A DNA stretch of 64,000 nt, from contig CACHIS010000003.1 of assembly GCA_902579925.1 (NCBI GenBank), forward strand, positions 38,184 through 102,183, in the 5' to 3' direction. Numbering within the stretch: the stretch's first letter is position 1; each line of letters opens with the position of its first letter. The stretch is from an uncultured Pelagibacteraceae bacterium. Lineage in GTDB: Bacteria; Pseudomonadota; Alphaproteobacteria; Pelagibacterales; Pelagibacteraceae. This document shows positions 26,511 to 36,093 of the stretch, piece by piece. The notes under the pieces were generated by a model. That model was not told where the DNA came from, made no database searches, and saw only the letters and a program-made list of their open reading frames with translations. The position numbers were made by a program, and so were the translations under genes.

Positions 26511-27797
26511 ATGAAAAAACAATATTTTATAAACGCTAATATAATTGACCCTCACAATTCGATAAATGAAAATGGAGGCCTTATAATTAGTGAAGATGGA
26601 AAGATTGAAGCCATCGGAAAAAAAGTAAATATAAATAATTTACCAAGCAGAGATAAACCTATTGATTTAAAGGGAAGACACATCTTTCCTGGATTAGTTG
26701 ACATGAGAGTTTTTGTTGGTGAGCCAGGATATGAGTACAAGGAAAATTTTAGAACTTTAAGTAATGCAGCACTCTCTGGGGGTGTCACCTCGGTAGTAAC
26801 AATGCCTAATACAGATCCAATAATTGACAACGTTTCAATAGTCGATTTTCTAAAAAGAAGAGGAAGAGATAAATCAAAAATAAATATTTTTCCATGTGCT
26901 TCCTTGACAAAGAATATCGAGGGTTCAAACATGACTGAATTCGGTCTCTTACAAAGTAAAGGAATAATTGCATTCACTGATGGCGTTAAAACAATTCAAA
27001 ATCCAAGATTGATGTCCAGAATAATGAATTCTGCCAAAGATTTGGGAAGTTTAATTATGCAGCACGCTGAAGATTATGAACTAGCAAAAAATGGCATGAT
27101 TAACTCTGGGATAATTGCATCTAAATTAGGTTTATCTGGTATACCTGAGATCGCTGAACGTATTTTAATCGAGAGAGATTTAACATTATTGGAAAAAGTT
27201 AAATGTAGATATCATATCTCTCAATTATCATCACAAAAATCTATTGAAGTAATTAAATCAAGAAAAGAAATTGTAAAATTCACATGTGGAGTATCAATTA
27301 ATAACTTATCTTTAAATGAAAACGACATAGGAGATTTCAAAACATTTTTGAAGTTGTCTCCACCATTGAGAAGGGAAGAAGATAGACTTGCTTTAGTTCA
27401 AGGATTAAAAGACAATCTAATTGATGTAATAGTTTCAGATCACAAACCTGAGGATGAAGAATCGAAAAGATTAACATTTGCTCAGGCAGCAACTGGTGCG
27501 TCAGGCATAGAAACTTTGTTGTCTCTAAGTTTAGAATTATATCATAATGGATCACTCAAACTAGAGACTATAATCAAAGCATTGACATCAAACCCAGCTA
27601 AAATATTAAAGATAAATAAAGGAAATTTATCTATTGGTAGCGATGCTGATTTTTGTATAGTAGATATAGATAAACCTTGGATTGTAAAAAAAGATAAACT
27701 TATTTCAAAATCAAAAAATACATCTATAGAAGACAAAAAACTGCAAGGTAAAGTCACAAATACATTTGTAAACGGTAAAGAATTATTTAAGTTATAA
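26511..27797 (+). CDS. pyrC: Dihydroorotase-like protein PyrC', apparently without metal site
   Basis: This 428-residue member of the class I dihydroorotase/amidohydrolase family has a composite beta-sandwich plus TIM barrel. The family DxHxH motif is replaced by Asp64-Met-Arg66-Val-Phe68 before VGEPG, so both metal-binding histidines of strand 1 are lost. The TDHAPH site reads SDHKPE (Asp310, His311). In Pseudomonas and relatives such inactive PyrC' proteins are structural partners of PyrB, and the adjoining pyrB supports that here. Alphaproteobacterial homologues often carry this DMRVF form. A catalytic dihydroorotase would have to be encoded elsewhere. Confidence 0.93.
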   Translation: MKKQYFINANIIDPHNSINENGGLIISEDGKIEAIGKKVNINNLPSRDKPIDLKGRHIFPGLVDMRVFVGEPGYEYKENFRTLSNAALSGGVTSVVTMPNTDPIIDNVSIVDFLKRRGRDKSKINIFPCASLTKNIEGSNMTEFGLLQSKGIIAFTDGVKTIQNPRLMSRIMNSAKDLGSLIMQHAEDYELAKNGMINSGIIASKLGLSGIPEIAERILIERDLTLLEKVKCRYHISQLSSQKSIEVIKSRKEIVKFTCGVSINNLSLNENDIGDFKTFLKLSPPLRREEDRLALVQGLKDNLIDVIVSDHKPEDEESKRLTFAQAATGASGIETLLSLSLELYHNGSLKLETIIKALTSNPAKILKINKGNLSIGSDADFCIVDIDKPWIVKKDKLISKSKNTSIEDKKLQGKVTNTFVNGKELFKL

Positions 27798-27798
27798 T

Positions 27799-28377
27799 AT
27801 GGACATTTTAATCATAGGTATAATTTCCTATTTAATGGGATCAATTCCATTTGGATTAATATTAACAAAATTATTTTTAAAAAAAGATATAAGAGAAATT
27901 GGCTCTGGAAATATTGGGGCTACAAATGTACTTAGATCTGGAAATAAAATTGTTGGATACACAACGCTAATTCTTGATATTTTAAAAGCTGTTATCCCGG
28001 TTATATTTGTTAAAATTTATTATATAGATTTTTTATACTTAGCTTCATTATGTGCATTTCTTGGTCACGTGTTTCCTGTATGGCTAAAATTTAAAGGAGG
28101 AAAAGGTGTTGCTACATACGTTGGTATTCTATGTGCTATAAACATTTATTTTGGAATAATTTTTGGTTTATGTTGGTTTGTAATTTTTGGTATTACAAAA
28201 TTTTCATCTTTATCTTCACTAATCGCTTCAATATCAATTCCTGTTTATTTGATCATAACAAGTAATTTTGATGAAATATTTTTTTTCATAATCATGTTTG
28301 TATTAATATTTTTTACTCACAGGGAAAATATCAAAAGATTGAAAAACAAAGAAGAAACTAAGACAAAAATTTATTAG
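27799..28377 (+). CDS. plsY: Glycerol-3-phosphate acyltransferase PlsY
   Basis: PlsY is an inner-membrane enzyme that acylates glycerol 3-phosphate from acyl-phosphate, the first step of phospholipid synthesis. The 192 residues carry about five membrane helices and the three conserved motifs: GSIPFGLILTK, IREIGSGNIGATNVLRSGNK and VWLKFKGGKGVAT. It starts one base after pyrC'. Elsewhere in alphaproteobacteria dprA often follows; here topA follows after 36 bases. Confidence 0.95.
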   Translation: MDILIIGIISYLMGSIPFGLILTKLFLKKDIREIGSGNIGATNVLRSGNKIVGYTTLILDILKAVIPVIFVKIYYIDFLYLASLCAFLGHVFPVWLKFKGGKGVATYVGILCAINIYFGIIFGLCWFVIFGITKFSSLSSLIASISIPVYLIITSNFDEIFFFIIMFVLIFFTHRENIKRLKNKEETKTKIY

Positions 28378-28413
28378 TTTGACTATCTAACTCTTTTAGG
28401 TAGTTTGTCATTT

Positions 28414-30990
28414 ATGAACTTGGTGATTGTAGAAAGTCCAGCTAAAGCCAAAACTATTAACAAATATTTAGGAGATAATTATAAGGTCTTAGCTAGTTAT
28501 GGGCATATAAGAGATTTACCTTCTAAAAACGGTTCTGTTGATCCAGACCAAGATTTTAAAATGGAATGGGAAATAGATAGTTTTTCAAAAAAATACCTGA
28601 AAGAAATAACTGATGCGGCCAAAGATTCATCAAAAATAATATTAGCTACTGATCCTGATCGTGAAGGTGAAGCGATAGCTTGGCATGTAAAAGAATATTT
28701 AAATGAAAAAAAACTTCTAAAAGATAAAGAGATAGAAAGAGTTGTTTTTAATGAAATTACAAAAAAAGCAGTAATTCATGGCATTGAAAATCCTAGACAA
28801 ATTGAACCTCTTTTAGTTGATGCCTATATGGCTAGAAGAGCTTTAGACTACTTAGTTGGCTTTAATATTTCACCAATTTTATGGACAAAGCTTCCAGGCT
28901 CTAAATCTGCGGGTAGGGTTCAATCAGTAGCCTTGAAATTAATAACTGAAAGAGAACATGAAATTGAGTCGTTTAAGCCAGAAGAATTTTGGACTTTAAG
29001 TATCAAATTTAAAGATGAAAAAAATCAAAATATTTTAGCAAGCATTAGTCAGCTAGATAATGATAAAATTGAAAAATTTTCTTTTAGAAATAAAGATGAA
29101 ATAAATAATGCCATATCTATTATCAATCAAAAAAAATTTAGTATTACTGATATATCTAGTAAAGTTGTTAATCGTAATCCATCAGGACCATTTACTACAT
29201 CTACTCTTCAACAAACAGCTTCAAGTCGATTGGGTTTTGGTGCATCAAGAACTATGCAAATTGCTCAAAAGCTTTACCAAGGAGTTGAGATTGAAGGAGA
29301 AACTGTTGGTTTAATAACATATATGAGGACAGATGGTACTAATTTATCAAAAGATGCTGTAACGGCTTTTAGAGATTATATTAAAAAAGAAATCGGTGAC
29401 GAATATTTACCTGACAGTGCTTTAAATTACTCTGGTAAAAAAGCAAAGAATGCGCAAGAAGCACATGAAGCGATAAGACCAACAGAAATTATCAGAACCC
29501 CACAAAGTATAAAAAAATATCTAAGCACAGATCAAAATAAGCTTTACGATTTAATATGGAGCAGAGCCTTATCCTCTCAAATGCAATCTGCTAAATTTGA
29601 CAGAAATACTATCACAATAACATCAAGTAATAATGATACAGTGTGCAAAGCAAGTGGATCGGTTCTTAAGTTTGATGGATTTTTAAAGATATATAATAAT
29701 CAAAATAAGGACGATGATGAAAAAATTCTACCCTCTATGTCTAAAGGACTTATAAATATTGAGTCATTATTAGATGAACAGCATTTTACACAACCTCCCC
29801 CAAGATATTCCGAAGCTAGTTTGGTAAAAAAACTTGAGGAGCTTGGTATTGGAAGACCGTCTACTTACGCAAGTATAATTTCCACAATAGCTAATAGAGG
29901 TTATGCAGAGATATTAAATAAAAGGTTTTTTCCTACTGACAGAGGTAAGCTTATTTCCGCTTTTCTTGAAAAATTATTTTCAAAATATGTAGATTATAAC
30001 TTTACTGCTGGCTTAGAAGATCAATTAGATGAGATAACTTCTGGGAAAGAAAGCTGGATTAGAGTTTTAGAACTGTTCTGGAAGGACTTCAATAATAATG
30101 TAGAAGAGGTCAAGGAAAAAAGAACAAGAGAAGTTTTAGATCTTTTAAATGATAGTTTAGGTGATTTAGTTTTTGATAAAGATGACAAAGGAAATATTAT
30201 AAGAAAATGTCAACTGTGTAATTCCGGTACACTAAGTTTAAAAAATAGTTTTAGGGGTGGTGCTTTTATTGGATGTTCAAATTACCCTGAGTGTAAATTT
30301 ACACGACCCTTATCTAAAGCAAAAGCAGCAGCACAAGCACAATTAGCTGAACCAAAGTTAATTGGAAAGCATAATAATGGTAATGATATATATTTAAAAA
30401 ATGGAAGATTCGGGCCATATCTTCAATATGAAAAAATCCCTGAGGATATTGAAATTGAAAAAACAAAAAAGAAGAAAAGAAAGACTAAAAAAATAAAGCC
30501 AAATGTAAATGAACTTTTGAAAAATGTTTCTATACCAAAGGGTTTAGAATTAGAAAGTATTGATTTAGAAAAAGCACAATTTTTATGTTCACTTCCAAAA
30601 TCCTTAGGTTTAAATCCTGAAAATCAAAACGAAATAACATTAAATACCGGAAGATTTGGCCCTTATTTAAAATGTGAAAATAAATCAGCACGAATTGAAA
30701 ATATAGAGGAAATTTTCTCAATAGGTCTAAACAGAGCTATAACTTTAATTGCAGACGCAAAACCAGGAAGAATGTCATCATCAATTATTAAAGAATTAGG
30801 TGAACATCCAGAAGATAGAAAACCGGTAAGAATTATGAAAGGTCAGTATGGTCCATATATAAAATACAAATCTCTTAATGCAACAATACCTGAGGAAAAA
30901 GATCCTAATGAAATTAATATGGAAGAGGCCTTGATTTTAATTGAGAAAAGAAAGGAATACGATAAAATAAAGAAAAAGAAAAAAAAATGA
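28414..30990 (+). CDS. topA: DNA topoisomerase I
   Basis: This type IA topoisomerase relaxes negative supercoils. The Toprim domain starts at NLVIVESPAKAKTINKYLG and includes ATDPDREGEAIAWH. The catalytic Tyr303 lies in ITYMRTDGT. One four-cysteine zinc finger (CQLCNSGT...GCSNYPEC) is followed by three C-terminal repeats with the cores NGRFGPYLQY, TGRFGPYLKC and KGQYGPYIKY. I use ATG 28414 (858 residues); a TTG at 28405 is in frame but adds nothing conserved. The stop overlaps the next small gene by 4 bases (ATGA). Confidence 0.96.
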   Translation: MNLVIVESPAKAKTINKYLGDNYKVLASYGHIRDLPSKNGSVDPDQDFKMEWEIDSFSKKYLKEITDAAKDSSKIILATDPDREGEAIAWHVKEYLNEKKLLKDKEIERVVFNEITKKAVIHGIENPRQIEPLLVDAYMARRALDYLVGFNISPILWTKLPGSKSAGRVQSVALKLITEREHEIESFKPEEFWTLSIKFKDEKNQNILASISQLDNDKIEKFSFRNKDEINNAISIINQKKFSITDISSKVVNRNPSGPFTTSTLQQTASSRLGFGASRTMQIAQKLYQGVEIEGETVGLITYMRTDGTNLSKDAVTAFRDYIKKEIGDEYLPDSALNYSGKKAKNAQEAHEAIRPTEIIRTPQSIKKYLSTDQNKLYDLIWSRALSSQMQSAKFDRNTITITSSNNDTVCKASGSVLKFDGFLKIYNNQNKDDDEKILPSMSKGLINIESLLDEQHFTQPPPRYSEASLVKKLEELGIGRPSTYASIISTIANRGYAEILNKRFFPTDRGKLISAFLEKLFSKYVDYNFTAGLEDQLDEITSGKESWIRVLELFWKDFNNNVEEVKEKRTREVLDLLNDSLGDLVFDKDDKGNIIRKCQLCNSGTLSLKNSFRGGAFIGCSNYPECKFTRPLSKAKAAAQAQLAEPKLIGKHNNGNDIYLKNGRFGPYLQYEKIPEDIEIEKTKKKKRKTKKIKPNVNELLKNVSIPKGLELESIDLEKAQFLCSLPKSLGLNPENQNEITLNTGRFGPYLKCENKSARIENIEEIFSIGLNRAITLIADAKPGRMSSSIIKELGEHPEDRKPVRIMKGQYGPYIKYKSLNATIPEEKDPNEINMEEALILIEKRKEYDKIKKKKKK

Positions 30991-31205
30991 TTAAAATAAT
31001 TTTAATTACTTTTGTTTTTATCCTTAGCATAAGTAACAACCTTTACTCTAAAGAAAATTGTAGTGATTTCAAAAAGTTTTCTTTAGATTATATGAAATGT
31101 AAAGCCAGCTCTGCGAAGAGTAAGGCTGTAACTGCTGGAAAAGATTTTATTAAAGATACCAAAGAGTTTCAGAACAAGGAATGGTCTGATGAAAAGAAAA
31201 AATGA
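30987..31205 (+). CDS. Small secreted protein of unknown function
   Basis: This 72-residue protein has an N-terminal signal (about residues 1-21, hydrophobic core IILITFVFILSI). The short mature part is lysine-rich and helical, with two cysteines (Cys25 and Cys38) that could form one disulfide in the periplasm. I do not recognise a family. The start overlaps the topA stop by 4 bases (ATGA), so translation is probably coupled. That coupling plus the coherent signal peptide make it more likely a real gene than a chance frame. Confidence 0.7.
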   Translation: MIKIILITFVFILSISNNLYSKENCSDFKKFSLDYMKCKASSAKSKAVTAGKDFIKDTKEFQNKEWSDEKKK

Positions 31206-31233
31206 ATGAAATCAAAAAAAAGGCAATTGGGGA

Positions 31234-31695
31234 ATGAATTTTGAGGATAACTTAAAAAAAAATAATATTGAATTACCAAAAGCAGCAGATCCTGTTGGCT
31301 CTTATGTAGCTACAAAAATTACCGGAAAAATGCTTTTTATTTCAGGTCAAATTTCCATTGATGAAAATGGTGAGTTAATAAAAGGAAAAGTTGGAAAAGA
31401 TCTAGATACTGATGCTGGATATAATGCAGCAAAAAGATGTGCATTAAATATCATTTCTCAGGTAAAAAAAGCATGTAATGGTGATTTATCAAAAGTAAAA
31501 TCATGTGTTAAACTAACAGGTTTTGTAAACTCAACTGATGAATTTATTGAACAACCAAAGGTTATAAATGGTGCATCTGATATGGTAGCATCTATTTTTG
31601 GAGATGCTGGAGCACATACAAGAGCTGCTGTAAGTGCAAATAGTCTCCCACTTGGAGTTTCGGTTGAAGTTGATGCTATATTTGAACTTAAATAA
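31234..31695 (+). CDS. RidA/YjgF family protein
   Basis: This 153-residue protein is of the longer YjgF/YER057c type. Motifs are MLFISGQISIDENGEL, the helix with NIISQVKKACNGDLSKVKSCVKLTGFVNS, and HTRAAVSANSLPLGVSVEVDAIFEL. The active-site arginine of the family lies in the TRAAVSANSLP segment. Characterised RidA proteins hydrolyse reactive enamine/imine intermediates of amino-acid metabolism; this subgroup is less studied. It ends three bases before the convergent ugd gene. Confidence 0.88.
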   Translation: MNFEDNLKKNNIELPKAADPVGSYVATKITGKMLFISGQISIDENGELIKGKVGKDLDTDAGYNAAKRCALNIISQVKKACNGDLSKVKSCVKLTGFVNSTDEFIEQPKVINGASDMVASIFGDAGAHTRAAVSANSLPLGVSVEVDAIFELK

Positions 31696-31698
31696 AAA

Positions 31699-32997
31699 TT
31701 ATCTACCAATACTATAATACTTAAAGCCTTGTTTTCTTATTTTTGATGGAGAATAGATATTTCTCATATCATAAATAATAAACTTTTTACCTTTTACCAA
31801 ATTTTTAAAGTTAATTGATTTAAAATCATTCCACTCTGTGTGGATGATTACTAGATCTGTGTTTTGAAGAGAATCTTTTATATTATCAAAATTAATAACA
31901 TTTTTTATTTTTGAGAATTCTTTTTTATAACCTGTTGGATCAAAATATCTAATTACAGCGCCTTTTTTTGATAAAATAGGTATCATTGAAAGACTCGCTG
32001 AGTCTCTCATATCATCAGTATTAGCTTTAAAGGTAACACCCAAAAAAGTAATTTTCTTATTTTTTACTTTATTGTTTAAAATTTTATATATTTTATTTAA
32101 TAAAAGGTTGGATCTACTTTCATTTGATTTAATTACTGACTTTATAACAGATAAATTTATTTTAAATTTATCAGCAGTTGAAGTTATGGCTTTTGTATCT
32201 TTAGGGAAACATGATCCACCATATGCTGGGCCAGCTCTTAAAAATCGCCCTCCTATTCTTTTGTCTAAGCCCATGCCAATTGAAATATCCTCAACATTTA
32301 TACCTGTGTTCTCACATAGATTAGCTATTTCATTAATAAATGTTATTTTGGTAGCTAAAAAAGCATTGGAAGCATATTTGATTAGTTCTGCTGCTCTTCT
32401 AGAAGTATTGATGTATTGAGCACCTTTAGAAATTAAGGGTGAATATAAAGAATTCATTATACGATTTGATTTTTTATCATTTGATCCCACAACTATTCTA
32501 TCAGGATAAATAAAATCTCTTATAGCTTCACCTTCTCTTAAAAACTCAGGATTTGAGACAACTGAAAATTTTTTACTAGAGTTCTTTTTTTTTAAAATTT
32601 TTTCGATTTGATCACCTGTAGTTACTGGAACTGTTGATTTTGTTACAATTATCTTAAACTTGTTAATTGATAAACTTATTTCTTTTGCAGCTTTAAAAAT
32701 TTGACTTAAGTCGGCAGAACTACCACTTTTTTTTGTTGGTGTGCCTACACAAATAAAGATTAAGTCAGAATCTTTAATTGATTTTTTTAGATCTGTGGAA
32801 AATTTTAATCTTTTATTTTTATAATTTTTGTTTACTAATTCAGTTAAACCTGGTTCATAAATCGGAATTTTCCCCTTTGAGAGTAAATCAATTTTCTTAG
32901 TATCTTTATCGACACAAATAACATTGTTGCCCAAATCTGCAAAGCAAACACCGCTAACTAATCCAACATAACCTGTACCTATCATACAAAGCTTCAT
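31699..32997 (-). CDS. ugd: UDP-glucose 6-dehydrogenase
   Basis: This enzyme oxidises UDP-glucose to UDP-glucuronate with two NAD. The 432 residues start with the Rossmann motif KLCMIGTGYVGLVSGVCFADLG. The catalytic Cys263 is in YGGSCFPKDTKA, and the C-terminal UDP-binding domain includes FLGVTFKANTDDMRDS. Its start overlaps galU by 4 bases, so the pair makes UDP-glucose and then UDP-glucuronate, probably for surface polysaccharide or glucuronyl lipids. Glycolipids of this kind replace phospholipids in phosphate-starved marine bacteria, but no lipid glycosyltransferase is in the window. Confidence 0.96.
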   Translation of the reverse strand: MKLCMIGTGYVGLVSGVCFADLGNNVICVDKDTKKIDLLSKGKIPIYEPGLTELVNKNYKNKRLKFSTDLKKSIKDSDLIFICVGTPTKKSGSSADLSQIFKAAKEISLSINKFKIIVTKSTVPVTTGDQIEKILKKKNSSKKFSVVSNPEFLREGEAIRDFIYPDRIVVGSNDKKSNRIMNSLYSPLISKGAQYINTSRRAAELIKYASNAFLATKITFINEIANLCENTGINVEDISIGMGLDKRIGGRFLRAGPAYGGSCFPKDTKAITSTADKFKINLSVIKSVIKSNESRSNLLLNKIYKILNNKVKNKKITFLGVTFKANTDDMRDSASLSMIPILSKKGAVIRYFDPTGYKKEFSKIKNVINFDNIKDSLQNTDLVIIHTEWNDFKSINFKNLVKGKKFIIYDMRNIYSPSKIRKQGFKYYSIGR

Positions 32998-33809
32998 GAT
33001 TTAGCTATTTCTAATGTTGATTTAATATAACCACTCATACTTCCACAATCCAAATATTTTCCAGTGAAATTATGAGCAATAAACTTTTCGTCATTTTGTA
33101 TCAATGATTGTATTGCATCTGTAATATGAATTTCACCACCTTTACCTGGCTTTTGATTTAATAATTTAGAAAATATTTTTTTTGGGAGAATATATCTTCC
33201 TATTACAGCTTTATTTGATGGTGCTTTTGAGATTAAAGGTTTTTCAATAACATCTTTTATAAGGTAATTATTTTTATTTAATTTTTTTCCTAATTTATAA
33301 ATTCCCCACCTTGAAACAGTTTTTTTTGGGACATTAATACTTGCCATTACAGATGATTTGTAGTGATTATGTATATTAATCATCGACTTAGAGCAATTTT
33401 TCTTAATTATCAAATCATCTGGTAATAACATAAGAAAAAAATCATCTGTGATAAATTTTTTTGTTTTTAATACTGCATCACCAGTTCCTAAAGGTTTATT
33501 TTGGTAAACAAATTTAATCATCTTTTTATATTTCAAAATTTTTTTATATTCTTTAATAACTCTAGGATCTTTTTTTTTTTTAATTATCTTTTTATAAAAA
33601 CTATCCTTATAAAAATAATCTTTTATCATCTGTTTTTTTTTCGAAATTATAAAAACTATTTTTTTAATACCAGCATCTGCACATTCGTCTAAAATATACT
33701 CAATGCCTGGTTTTCCATTAATAGGAAGCAGTTCTTTCGCAAATATACTAGTTAAAGGTAATAACCTTGTACCCAGACCAGCTAAGGGAATAATTGCTTG
33801 TTTAATCAT
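32994..33809 (-). CDS. galU: UTP-glucose-1-phosphate uridylyltransferase
   Basis: GalU makes UDP-glucose from UTP and glucose 1-phosphate. The 271 residues begin with the nucleotidyltransferase motif AIIPLAGLGTRLLPLTSIFAKELLPI. They include FLMLLPDDLII (metal aspartate) and the HITDAIQSLI segment typical of GalU. It lies just upstream of ugd with a 4-base overlap. It is divergent from panC. Confidence 0.95.
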   Translation of the reverse strand: MIKQAIIPLAGLGTRLLPLTSIFAKELLPINGKPGIEYILDECADAGIKKIVFIISKKKQMIKDYFYKDSFYKKIIKKKKDPRVIKEYKKILKYKKMIKFVYQNKPLGTGDAVLKTKKFITDDFFLMLLPDDLIIKKNCSKSMINIHNHYKSSVMASINVPKKTVSRWGIYKLGKKLNKNNYLIKDVIEKPLISKAPSNKAVIGRYILPKKIFSKLLNQKPGKGGEIHITDAIQSLIQNDEKFIAHNFTGKYLDCGSMSGYIKSTLEIAKS

Positions 33810-33843
33810 TTAAATGTTTTACTTATTAAAATATTTTATACAA

Positions 33844-34656
33844 ATGAAAACTTTATTAAACAATATTGATTTAAATGAGGCACTTTCTGGCAAATCGAAC
33901 ATCGGATTTGTACCAACCATGGGGAGCCTTCATGAAGGTCATTTATCATTAATCAAAAAATCTTTAAAATTATCTAGCAAAACCGTTGTAAGTATATTTG
34001 TAAATCCAAGACAATTTAATAACAAAAAAGACTATAAAAAATATCCTAGAAATATAAAAAAGGATTTAAAGATTTTAAAGAGGCTGAAAGTAGATTTCGT
34101 TTATTTACCTAAAATTAAAGATATCTATAAATTTAAAAACAAGATCAAAATTAAACTAACCAAACAAGATAAGATATTATGCGCTAAGTACAGAAAAGGT
34201 CATTTTGAAGGGGTCATTGAGGTAATGACTCGTTTAACAAAAATAGTAAATCCATCAAAAATATTCATGGGTGAGAAAGATTTTCAACAATTATTATTAG
34301 TAAAGAAATATGTTGAAAAAAATTTCAAATCGAAGATTGTTTTTTGTAAAACAATAAGAGATAAAAATAAGTTGGCTTTATCATCTAGAAATATCCTTTT
34401 AGATAGAAATAATTTAAATAAAGCAGGTAAGTTAGCAGAAGATCTTATTAACTTTAAAAAAAAATTATTAAAAAAAAAAAATTTAAAAAATTTAATTTTT
34501 ATGAAAAAAAATGAACTAAAAAGAAACTATGACATTAAAATAGATTATCTTGAATTACGGAATACAAAAAATCTTAAATTGACTGATAAAATTACAAATG
34601 CAAAAATTTTTATTGCTTATTATATCAACAAGGTAAGACTAATAGATAATTATTAA
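33844..34656 (+). CDS. panC: Pantothenate synthetase
   Basis: PanC joins pantoate and beta-alanine using ATP, the last step of vitamin B5 synthesis. The motif GFVPTMGSLHEGHLSLIKKS, MGEKDFQQLLLVKKYV and the LSSRN signature are present. I choose ATG 33844 (270 residues), giving the normal distance to PTMG; the frame is open from ATG 33814, which would add ten residues. The C-terminal half is strongly lysine-rich. It ends three bases before the convergent mgtE. No panB is seen in the window. Confidence 0.93.
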   Translation: MKTLLNNIDLNEALSGKSNIGFVPTMGSLHEGHLSLIKKSLKLSSKTVVSIFVNPRQFNNKKDYKKYPRNIKKDLKILKRLKVDFVYLPKIKDIYKFKNKIKIKLTKQDKILCAKYRKGHFEGVIEVMTRLTKIVNPSKIFMGEKDFQQLLLVKKYVEKNFKSKIVFCKTIRDKNKLALSSRNILLDRNNLNKAGKLAEDLINFKKKLLKKKNLKNLIFMKKNELKRNYDIKIDYLELRNTKNLKLTDKITNAKIFIAYYINKVRLIDNY

Positions 34657-34659
34657 TAT

Positions 34660-36033
34660 CTACAAAAAGTAAGCTCCTACACCTAAAAAAGATACAAACC
34701 CGATAACATCAGTTATAGTTGTTACAAAAACGCTTGATGCTATTGCTGGATCTATATTCATTTTTTTAAGTGTCACAGGCACCAATATTCCAAACAGTCC
34801 GGCAACAATCATTGTTAAAATCATCGAAATAGAAATTATTAAAGAAAGCTGAATATCTTGAAACCATAACTGAACAATAATAGAACTAATAACCGCAAAT
34901 ATAATTCCATTTAAAATACCTATATTAAATTCTTTAAAAATATTCTGGTTAAAATTATTTTTTGTTAAATCATTAGTGGCAAGAGTTCTAACAGTAACAG
35001 CTAGCGTTTGCATTCCAGCGTTACCACCCATTGATGCAACTATTGGCATCAAAAAGGCCAGAACAACCATTTGTTCAATTGTTGCTCCAAATAAACTAAT
35101 ACAATAAGTTGCTAGAAACGCAGTAAAAAGATTTAATAACAACCAATTAAATCGTCTTTTTGTTTTTGTTATTACACCATCTGTAATTTCTTCATCTCCT
35201 ACACCTGCTAATCTTAATGCATCTTCCTCGGCTTCTTCTTTTAAAACAGTCAATACATCGTCTGAAGTTATCATTCCTACTAATTTATTATTCTTATCAA
35301 TTACACATGCTGAATTTAAATTATAATTTTCAAATGAATTACCTACTTCCTCTCTATCCATATCTACCGGTACTAAAAAAATAGAGTCATCCATAATTGA
35401 TGACATCTTAGTTTCTCTAGATGTTCTAAGAACTTTAGAAGATGGCACCGCACCTATTGGTTTGAAGTTTTCATCAACAATATAAATTTCTAGAAATTGT
35501 TCTGGTAAATCTTTATTTTCTCTTAAATAATCAATAGTTTGACCAACAGACCAGTTACTTGGTATTGCAGTAAACTCTCTTTGCATTATTCTGGCTGCAC
35601 TATCTTCAGGATAACTAAGACCTTCCAAAAGAGCAAAACGATCTTTAGGTGGTAGTAAACTTAATATAGAATTTTTATTTTTTTCATCTACATTTTCAAG
35701 AATTGCTATAGCATCGTCAGACTCCAAATTTTTTAATATTCTTACGATTGCCTCTGAAGAAAGATATTTTATGATTTCAGTTTGAACTGACTCATTGAGC
35801 TCAACAAAAACCTCAGGATCTATTTTAAAATTATTAAGTTTTATTAAATTTTCTCTATCGTTTTGACTTAGGTGTTCAATGATATCTGCTGCATCAGCAG
35901 GATGCATCTCTTTAAAAGAATTAGTGATAAAAGTTGCGTCATTATTTGAAATCTTGTCAGTGACTACTTTTATATATTCTTTATTAAATTCAAAATTGAC
36001 TTTTTTATCTTTAATTTTTTTAATTAAAGTCAT
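34660..36033 (-). CDS. mgtE: Magnesium transporter MgtE
   Basis: MgtE is a Mg2+ channel/transporter gated by cytosolic magnesium. The 457 residues have an N-terminal MgtE_N superhelix (about 30-140, with MHPADAADIIEHL) and a CBS pair (about 140-265). Five C-terminal membrane helices (from about 295) contain the pore motif MPIVASMGGNAGMQTLAVTVRTLA. The domain order is complete. It is divergent from lipB with a 60-base gap for both promoters. Confidence 0.95.
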   Translation of the reverse strand: MTLIKKIKDKKVNFEFNKEYIKVVTDKISNNDATFITNSFKEMHPADAADIIEHLSQNDRENLIKLNNFKIDPEVFVELNESVQTEIIKYLSSEAIVRILKNLESDDAIAILENVDEKNKNSILSLLPPKDRFALLEGLSYPEDSAARIMQREFTAIPSNWSVGQTIDYLRENKDLPEQFLEIYIVDENFKPIGAVPSSKVLRTSRETKMSSIMDDSIFLVPVDMDREEVGNSFENYNLNSACVIDKNNKLVGMITSDDVLTVLKEEAEEDALRLAGVGDEEITDGVITKTKRRFNWLLLNLFTAFLATYCISLFGATIEQMVVLAFLMPIVASMGGNAGMQTLAVTVRTLATNDLTKNNFNQNIFKEFNIGILNGIIFAVISSIIVQLWFQDIQLSLIISISMILTMIVAGLFGILVPVTLKKMNIDPAIASSVFVTTITDVIGFVSFLGVGAYFL

Positions 36034-36093
36034 AAATTTTTCTGTTAATTAGGTCGTTCTTTTAATACATAATCAAAAGATTACAATTTTTAA

